A stretch of DNA of 10,818 nucleotides, from NCBI GenBank assembly GCA_023388935.1, contig JAEWFG010000347.1, positions 1 to 10,818 of the forward strand, given 5' to 3'. Below, one piece after another: positions 6,306 to 10,818 of this stretch (its first letter is position 1; each line of letters starts with the position of its first letter). The notes beneath the pieces are model-generated. The model saw only the letters and a program-made list of their open reading frames with translations, was not told where the DNA came from and searched no databases. The position numbers and the translations under genes were made by a program. The stretch comes from Pseudomonadota bacterium (lineage in GTDB: Bacteria; Pseudomonadota; Alphaproteobacteria; Rhizobiales; Xanthobacteraceae).

Positions 6306-6902
6306 TCAGGATCCGCGCCGGTCCGGCGCCGGCCCCATTTGGGACGAGTTCGTCGGCCCTTCGACGATCCGGGCAGGACATCCGAACGTCGTCGCCCCCA
6401 TCGGAACATCACGATTGACGAACGAACTCGCACCGATGATCGCCTTGTCGCCTACCGTCACGCCCATCTGGATGATCGTGTTCGGGCCAATGTAAACGCC
6501 GCTCCCGATGCGAGTCTGCGCATATTCAATCGGCTCTTCTCCAAGGGAGATTGAACGCTTGACGGTATGATGCGTGTAGATCTGGACACCAGCGGAGATC
6601 GAACACCAATCGCCGATCTGCAAGCCCCCGCCCGTGCCGTCTAATATGCATCCAGGCCCGATCCAGGTATTCTTTCCAACCCGCACCTCGCCCAGCACGA
6701 GGACGTTGTCGTACATCGTCGTCCCCTCCCCGAAGCCATAAGCTGCTGCATTGTCCCCCCGCTCTGTAAGGAGGTCGCCAACGGAGACCCGGCGGTCAAA
6801 CTGACGCTTCTTGCGCGCGGCGAGGACTTGCAAAAACCGCCGAACGAGCGAGAGCCATTCGTCTGCTTGCTGTTCAGATAGTCCCGAATCCAACAACGGC
6901 AT
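6306..6902 (-). CDS. Left-handed beta-helix (hexapeptide repeat) acyltransferase
   Basis: This is a likely acetyl- or acyl-CoA-dependent O-acyltransferase of the WbbJ/LacA/xenobiotic acetyltransferase type, probably acting on a polysaccharide or its lipid-linked precursor in the cytoplasm. From the ATG at 6902 it has 198 residues. Residues 1-60 are helical and unfamiliar. Hexapeptide turns start near 66 (VLVLGEVRVGKNTWIGPGC), continue through LQIGDWCSISAGVQIYTHH (94-112), where His111/His112 are candidate catalytic residues, and resume at TRIGSGVYIGPNTIIQMGVT (130-149), ending with GCPARIV, typical of the family's last turn. A TTG at 6929 would add nine residues, but it lies inside a motif shared with the region upstream of the exporter, so the ATG is preferred. 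Promoter signals are not clear; an AT-rich stretch with an inverted GTAT-caa-ATAC is at 6969-6979. Confidence 0.87.
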   Translation of the reverse strand: MPLLDSGLSEQQADEWLSLVRRFLQVLAARKKRQFDRRVSVGDLLTERGDNAAAYGFGEGTTMYDNVLVLGEVRVGKNTWIGPGCILDGTGGGLQIGDWCSISAGVQIYTHHTVKRSISLGEEPIEYAQTRIGSGVYIGPNTIIQMGVTVGDKAIIGASSFVNRDVPMGATTFGCPARIVEGPTNSSQMGPAPDRRGS

Positions 6903-6916
6903 GGAAACACTCGCAA

Positions 6917-6929
6917 TAGTTGACCCCAA
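6917..6929 (-). promoter_or_regulatory. Candidate operator, copy 1 (plus-strand TAGTTGACCCCAA)
   Basis: The sequence lies 14 bases upstream of the acyltransferase ATG. It matches a second site upstream of the PrtD-type gene (10373-10386, TAGTTTGACCCCAA) except for one missing T, in the same orientation relative to the genes. No known regulator is recognised. Confidence 0.25.
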
Positions 6930-7012
6930 GCACGTCTTGGAGAGAATGACATCGGAGCGGCGGACAATGTATCAAATACTTATTTAATGCGCCATGGTAG
7001 CCCTTCGAACGG

Positions 7013-7044
7013 CAAAAGGACGCGCCTGTTGTCAGGCGCGTCCT
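7013..7044 (-). terminator. Rho-independent terminator of the type I secretion operon
   Basis: A perfect 12-bp stem, AGGACGCGCCTG (7017-7028) with CAGGCGCGTCCT (7033-7044), closes a 4-base loop. On the minus strand it ends in TTTTG (7017-7013), a short U-tract. It lies 65 bases past the stop codon of the HlyD-type gene, the expected position for the end of the exporter transcript, and isolates it from the acyltransferase gene. Confidence 0.85.
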
Positions 7045-7051
7045 CGGCGTT

Positions 7052-7066
7052 CAAGTCAATGACTTG
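7052..7066. repeat. 15-base palindrome between the HlyD stop and the terminator
   Basis: CAAGTCA (7052-7058) and TGACTTG (7060-7066) form a perfect inverted repeat around one base. The single-base centre is too tight for an RNA hairpin without losing pairs, and it looks more like a dyad protein-binding site, but its location after a stop codon gives no clear target. Confidence 0.35.
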
Positions 7067-7108
7067 GAAGCAGGCGTCTCGGCCGACTGTTGTGGCGAGC
7101 CCCCGGCG

Positions 7109-8422
7109 TCAGCGCTCTTTCAGCGCGTGGCTGGCCTGATCGCGAAGCGGCTTGACCAGATATGACAGCGCTGTTCGAGACGGCGTTTTGATGAAGACCT
7201 CGACAGGCATGCCAGGGACCAGCTTTTCCTTGCCGAGCTTCGCGATCTCGTCCGCGTTCAGCAGGATACGGGCAGTGTAGTAGCTGGTACCGGTTCGTTG
7301 ATCCTGGATAAGATCCGGCGAGACGACGCTAACCTTGCCCTCGACCTCTGGCGTCGTCTTTTGGTTGAAAGCCGTGAATTGCATCATCGCGGTTTGGCCA
7401 ACATAGACGTGGTCGATATCCCGCGGGTTAATCTTGGCTTCCACCGCCAGCGCATCCGCATCGGGGACAATCAGCATGATCTGTTCGCCCGGCGCAATCA
7501 CGCCGCCGACAGTGTGCACCGAAAGCTCATGAACGCGCCCGGACTGAGGCGCCCGAATATCGATGCGGTTCAATTGATCCACCGCCGCGGTCTTGCGTTC
7601 GATAACTTCGGAGAGCTTGGAGCGGGTTTCGACCAGGTCCTTTCCGACTTCGGTCCGCAGATCCTGGTCAATCTGAATGATCTGAAGCTCGATCTCGGCT
7701 ATCTTCCCCTTGGACTGGGCAATCACCCCGGTGAGCTGGCTTCGCTCACCTTCCAACCGCGCGCTGTCGCGCTCGAGTGCAGTAAGCCGCGCAATTGGCA
7801 CGAGGTTCTTCTGCCACAGGCTCCGTACGCCCTCCAGTTCTTGAAGGATGAAGTCGACCTCCTTCTGCTTGGCCTGGAACTGTCCGGTATAGCCCGTGAT
7901 CTCGTCATTAAGCTGGGCCTTCCGCTCTTGCAACTGCGCCTTTTGTCCGGCCCGCGACTTTCGGCGCAGATCGAACAGCGTCTTCTCGGCGGCGACGACA
8001 CGAGCGGCCTCGGTACGGCTGTCCTTCACTCGTTCAACCAAGACCGGCGGAAATGCGATTGCGTCGGCACCATCGCGCTCGGCCTCGAGCCGTGCCTGAC
8101 GGGCAAGAAGCTCATCGAAACTCTTGGTGAAAATCGTCGCATTGGCGAGAGTCTGAGTCTCGTCAAGACGGATCAGGATATCGCCTGCGTTCACCCGATC
8201 TCCGTCACGGACGCGCAACTCGCGAACAATGCCGCCCGTGGAGTGCTGGACCTTCTTGACGTTCGAGTCCACCACCACGGCGCCCTGGCCGATCACCGCA
8301 CCCGACAGCTCGGACGTCGCCGCCCAGCCACCGATAACGAGCGTCACGAATCCGAACATCAGCGTACCAACGACCATGTACCGCTGAATAGAGTGCAATG
8401 CAGGTGTTACCTTGATGTTCAT
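7109..8422 (-). CDS. HlyD-family type I secretion periplasmic adaptor (PrtE/PrsE type)
   Basis: The 437-residue product is the membrane fusion protein that links the inner-membrane ABC exporter to a TolC-like outer-membrane channel. A short cytoplasmic N-terminus precedes one membrane segment (about 15-33). The first lipoyl half follows with VVDSNVKKVQHSTGGIV and LRVRDGDRVNAGDILIRLDE (about 50-88). Residues 90-275 are a long coiled-coil hairpin. The second lipoyl half (IDIRAPQSGRV, about 288) leads to the beta-barrel and the family's C-terminal region (VPGMPVEVFIKT, then SYLVKPLRDQ). Length is normal for the family. The start ATG overlaps the stop of the ABC gene (8419-8422, ATGA), with GGGGGAG just upstream, so the two are translationally coupled. 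No outer-membrane channel gene follows; a shared TolC elsewhere is implied. Rhizobial relatives are named PrsE. Confidence 0.95.
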   Translation of the reverse strand: MNIKVTPALHSIQRYMVVGTLMFGFVTLVIGGWAATSELSGAVIGQGAVVVDSNVKKVQHSTGGIVRELRVRDGDRVNAGDILIRLDETQTLANATIFTKSFDELLARQARLEAERDGADAIAFPPVLVERVKDSRTEAARVVAAEKTLFDLRRKSRAGQKAQLQERKAQLNDEITGYTGQFQAKQKEVDFILQELEGVRSLWQKNLVPIARLTALERDSARLEGERSQLTGVIAQSKGKIAEIELQIIQIDQDLRTEVGKDLVETRSKLSEVIERKTAAVDQLNRIDIRAPQSGRVHELSVHTVGGVIAPGEQIMLIVPDADALAVEAKINPRDIDHVYVGQTAMMQFTAFNQKTTPEVEGKVSVVSPDLIQDQRTGTSYYTARILLNADEIAKLGKEKLVPGMPVEVFIKTPSRTALSYLVKPLRDQASHALKER

Positions 8423-10236
8423 CGCGCTCCCCCGTATCCGTCAGCTACCACCTTCAACGGAGCAGCCGGTTTAAGCACTTTCTTGAGAACGTCCTCTTTG
8501 GGCCCGAACGATTGGATCTGTCCATCGCCGACCACGAGAACATGGTCTACAGCCTCAAGCGCCTTCGGGCGATGCGCAACCACCACCGCGATGCCGCCGC
8601 GGCGACGGACCCCCAGGATCGCTTCCGTGAGGGCTACTTCGCCTTCGGAATCGACGCTCGCGGTTGGCTCGTCGAGCACGACCATGAACGGATTGCCGTA
8701 AAGAGCACGAGCAAGCCCGATGCGCTGACGCTGGCCAAACGACAACGCCATTCCACCCTCGCCGATCTGGGTCGAGTAGCCGCCGGGCAATGAGAGGATC
8801 AAGTCATGCGCACCAGCCGCCCGCGCGGCTTCAAGAACGGTGTCGGACGTTGCGTTGACGTCGAACCGCGCAATATTGACGGCGATGCTGCCCTCGAACA
8901 GTTCGACGTCCTGCGGCAAGTATCCGATATGCTTGCCGAGTGCATCCGGCGACCACTGATCGAGCGTCGCATTATCGAGCTTGATCTTGCCGCGCAGGCG
9001 GGGCCATACGCCGACCAGGGCACGTGCGAGCGTCGACTTGCCAGAGCCGCTCGGACCGATAATTCCCAGGGCCTGACCGCTTTGCAGTTGAAACGAAACA
9101 TCGTGAATTGTCGGCTTTTCCGAGCCCGGCGGCCCGGCGTATAGCTGCTCCACGACCACGGCCTTTGCCGGCGGGGGGAGGAGCAGAGGTACGGCTGCCT
9201 CAGGCAGGAGCTTGAGGAGTTGATCCAGGCGCTGTCCGGACTGACGCGCACTCACGAAGCCCTTCCAGTTCGCGATGGCGATCTCGACGGGAGCGAGGGC
9301 TCTCGCCGTCAGGATCGATCCGGCAATGATGATGCCCGCCGTCGATTCCTGATTGATGACAAGAACGGCACCGACCGAAAGGACGACTGACTGCAAGACG
9401 GAGCGAAATAGTTTGGAGAGACCTCCCAACCCGTTTCCAATGTCGCTCGCATGCTCGTGCGCAGCGAGGTATTTGCAGTTGATCTCATGCCAGCGAAGCG
9501 CCGCCTGCCCCCGCATGCCCATGGCCTGGAGGACCTCGGCATTTCGTCGCCCCTCCGTCGCGAGCGCGTTGCGCGCAACTGCAAGACGCGAATACGCTTT
9601 CGAGGGTCCGCGGGTTCTGGCTTCGGTGAGACACGTAACTGCGACCAGTACGAGTGCACCCACCAGAGCGGTCAGGCCGATCCAGAAATGGAACAGGAAG
9701 CAGATTCCGAGATAGATGGGCAGCCACGGCAAATCGAACAGCGCCGTCGGTCCGCCGCCGGATAGGAAGCTGCGGACCTGATCCAGATCCCTCAGTGGCT
9801 GCAATCCATCGCCATCGCCGCGCGCCTTCAACGGCATGCGCACCACTGCTTCGAACACGCGCAATCCGAGACGCTCGTCGAGGTACCGCCCGACCCTGAC
9901 GCTTATCCGGCTTCGTATCAGATCAAGACCGCTCTGGAAGGCGTACAGGATCACAGCCAACAGCAGCAACGCCGCCAGCGTCGGGATGCTGCGCCCCGGC
10001 AGAACTCGGTCATAGACCTGGAGCATGAAGAACGAGCTCGTGAGCATCAAAACGTTGCTCAGGCCACTGAATGCGGCGAGCGCCCAGAACACTTGCCTGC
10101 ATGACTTGAGGAAGGCCGCTATTTCGGACTTCGGCTCCTCATAAATCGACTGTTGTTTCGGCTTGTTGGAGAACATCGTTCCCCGAATTGCTTCGACGCC
10201 ACGCGTCGTCAAACGATTTAGTCCGAACTTGGGCAT
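8419..10236 (-). CDS. PrtD-type type I secretion permease/ATPase (ABC exporter)
   Basis: This fused membrane-ATPase subunit exports unfolded RTX-type substrates using ATP. From the ATG at 10236 it has 605 residues. A membrane domain opens with the family-typical SSFFMLQVYDRVLPGRSIPT (about 67-86) and continues with segments to about residue 320. The ATPase domain contains Walker A GPSGSGKST (394-402), Q-loop LPQD (440-443), signature LSFGQRQRIGLARAL (498-512), Walker B VVLDEPTASVD (519-529) and the H-loop AHRP (about 554). The signature has Phe where LSGGQ is usual. No N-terminal C39 peptidase-like domain is present, as expected for PrtD. The frame is open to an ATG at 10359 (646 residues), but a 24-base palindrome lies in that extension and only the 10236 start has AAGGAG; the ATG at 10176 (585 residues) is a third option. 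Close relatives: PrtD, PrsD. Confidence 0.94.
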   Translation of the reverse strand: MPKFGLNRLTTRGVEAIRGTMFSNKPKQQSIYEEPKSEIAAFLKSCRQVFWALAAFSGLSNVLMLTSSFFMLQVYDRVLPGRSIPTLAALLLLAVILYAFQSGLDLIRSRISVRVGRYLDERLGLRVFEAVVRMPLKARGDGDGLQPLRDLDQVRSFLSGGGPTALFDLPWLPIYLGICFLFHFWIGLTALVGALVLVAVTCLTEARTRGPSKAYSRLAVARNALATEGRRNAEVLQAMGMRGQAALRWHEINCKYLAAHEHASDIGNGLGGLSKLFRSVLQSVVLSVGAVLVINQESTAGIIIAGSILTARALAPVEIAIANWKGFVSARQSGQRLDQLLKLLPEAAVPLLLPPPAKAVVVEQLYAGPPGSEKPTIHDVSFQLQSGQALGIIGPSGSGKSTLARALVGVWPRLRGKIKLDNATLDQWSPDALGKHIGYLPQDVELFEGSIAVNIARFDVNATSDTVLEAARAAGAHDLILSLPGGYSTQIGEGGMALSFGQRQRIGLARALYGNPFMVVLDEPTASVDSEGEVALTEAILGVRRRGGIAVVVAHRPKALEAVDHVLVVGDGQIQSFGPKEDVLKKVLKPAAPLKVVADGYGGAR

Positions 10237-10240
10237 CAGG

Positions 10241-10246
10241 CTCCTT
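10241..10246 (-). promoter_or_regulatory. Shine-Dalgarno site for the PrtD-type gene
   Basis: On the minus strand, AAGGAG stands four bases before the ATG at 10236. It is the best ribosome-binding sequence among the possible starts at 10359, 10236 and 10176, and it decides the chosen start. Confidence 0.6.
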
Positions 10247-10320
10247 CCCCGTTTTGCAACGAGCGCGATCGCGTCCCCGAACGCTGCAAAACTCCACCCC
10301 CGCAGCGCATAAACATATCT

Positions 10321-10344
10321 CGGCGGAGGGAATTCCCTCCGCCG
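10321..10344 (-). terminator. Perfect 24-base palindrome between the RTX-type gene and the exporter gene
   Basis: CGGCGGAGGGAA is followed directly by its exact reverse complement, so RNA from either strand can form a 10-bp GC-rich stem with an AAUU or shorter loop. It lies 75 bases beyond the stop of the RTX-type gene and 84 bases before the preferred PrtD start. No T-tract follows on either strand, so it is not a classical terminator. It may stop or slow part of the transcription between substrate and exporter genes, protect the upstream mRNA 3' end, or act as a protein-binding dyad. Confidence 0.45.
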
Positions 10345-10372
10345 TCCCATGTCATTCATTGCTTACGTCCGT

Positions 10373-10389
10373 TAGTTTGACCCCAAACT
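10373..10389 (-). promoter_or_regulatory. Candidate operator, copy 2, with a small inverted repeat
   Basis: Plus-strand TAGTTTGACCCCAA at 10373-10386 repeats the site near the acyltransferase start. Here it also forms an inverted repeat, AGTTTG (10374-10379) and CAAACT (10384-10389), around four bases. It lies in the 59 bases between the RTX stop and the first ATG of the exporter frame. Confidence 0.3.
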
Positions 10390-10418
10390 CACATTCAAGC
10401 AGATGACGTTCGCATCGA

Positions 10419-10818
10419 CTACGCGAAATGGAAGTCCTGGCTCGTAAGCGAGCCTAGCTTGGTCGATTTCAGCGTCAGCGAATCGGCTCCTGAAGCAATG
10501 ACAACGTCGCTGCCCTGCTGGGTCGCATGGCTAAGTACGCTGGCAAAATTGCTGAAGGCGGCGTTGCTGAACTGAATTACGTCGTGCGCAGAACCTGTCG
10601 CCGCGAAATCCTTGATCACGTCTTTTCCGAAATGCGCGTTGAACACGAACGTGTCGGCGCCTCCGTTACCAGTGAGGATATCGTTGCCCGCCGTGCTCTT
10701 CAGCGTATCAGCGGATGACGAACCGATCACGATGGCACCGGAGCCTCCAACGAGCTTTCCGGCACTGTTGTACTCCTGCGCCGTGATCGTGTGCACGGTG
10801 TCCGAGAGCTTATTTGCC
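10419..10818 (-). CDS. RTX-type calcium-binding secreted protein, C-terminal part (runs off right edge)
   Basis: The frame is open from the right edge to the stop TAG at 10421-10419, giving the last 132 residues. The first in-frame GTG (10796) is preceded by coding-like codons without a stop, so the true start probably lies beyond the window. The region 10641-10688 encodes GNDILTGNGGADTFVF, an RTX nonapeptide-like turn leading into the conserved FGKDVIKDF segment found near the end of type I-secreted proteins (serralysin C-terminal type). The remainder (DVIQFSNAAF, then SDVVIASGADSLTLK, then LTSQDFHFA) matches the beta-rich tail and C-terminal secretion signal of such proteins. Its position directly before the PrtD/HlyD genes makes it the likely substrate of that exporter. 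Whether the full protein is an enzyme, adhesin or plain calcium-binding protein cannot be seen. Confidence 0.88.
   Translation of the reverse strand, partial: ANKLSDTVHTITAQEYNSAGKLVGGSGAIVIGSSSADTLKSTAGNDILTGNGGADTFVFNAHFGKDVIKDFAATGSAHDVIQFSNAAFSNFASVLSHATQQGSDVVIASGADSLTLKSTKLGSLTSQDFHFA

Noticed and set aside
6315..6329. GCGCCGG-T-CCGGCGC inverted repeat near the convergent stop codons
   Set aside because: It is inside the acyltransferase coding end, has a one-base centre and no T-tract, so I do not call it a terminator.
5927..6418. Plus-strand 163-codon ORF spanning the end of the VanZ-like gene and the acyltransferase tail
   Set aside because: Out-of-frame reading of the VanZ-like gene running into antisense of the acyltransferase; no hydrophobic or domain pattern.
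7298..8701. Plus-strand 467-codon ORF
   Set aside because: It lies antisense to the well-supported HlyD-type gene and the end of the ABC gene, and shows no family features; it is a GC-rich shadow.

Overview
The window looks like chromosomal DNA of an alphaproteobacterium of the Bradyrhizobium/Nitrobacteraceae type. It is GC-rich, and its small-protein families (VanZ-like, orphan TAXI-type binding protein, hexapeptide acyltransferase, PrtD/HlyD type I exporter beside an RTX-type protein) are typical of rhizobial exopolysaccharide and surface loci. The genus is inferred from protein character only; there is no rRNA or other taxonomic marker.

Layout. (1) At the left edge lies the N-terminus of a leftward UDP-glucose 6-dehydrogenase gene (ugd, 1-184). 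(2) A divergent 479-bp intergenic region (185-663) holds a strong 42-nt hairpin (319-360) and an AT-rich stretch around 470-547. (3) A compact rightward four-gene cluster (664-5584) encodes a membrane-anchored protein with about 11 tandem 49/50-residue coiled-coil units and a Sel1/TPR-like tail, an exported TAXI-type binding protein, a VasI/TagO-like protein overlapping it by ATGA, and a secreted DsrE-like protein. No TRAP permease and no type VI secretion core genes are present. (4) After a 286-bp gap holding one possible 35-codon ORF comes a rightward VanZ-like membrane protein (5871-6272), convergent with a leftward hexapeptide acyltransferase (6306-6902). (5) A leftward type I secretion locus fills the right third: the C-terminal end of an RTX-type protein running off the window edge (10419-10818), a PrtD-type ABC exporter (8419-10236) and an HlyD-type adaptor (7109-8422, ATGA overlap), closed by a perfect 12-bp-stem intrinsic terminator (7013-7044).

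How it may work together. Ugd makes UDP-glucuronate, a precursor of acidic exopolysaccharide, and the acyltransferase may decorate that polymer. The PrtD/HlyD pair very likely exports the adjacent RTX-type protein through an outer-membrane TolC-like channel encoded elsewhere. The four-gene cluster at 664-5584 is the least explained part: at least three of its products appear to act in or face the envelope, and I know of no described system with this combination. It is the best candidate here for something undescribed.
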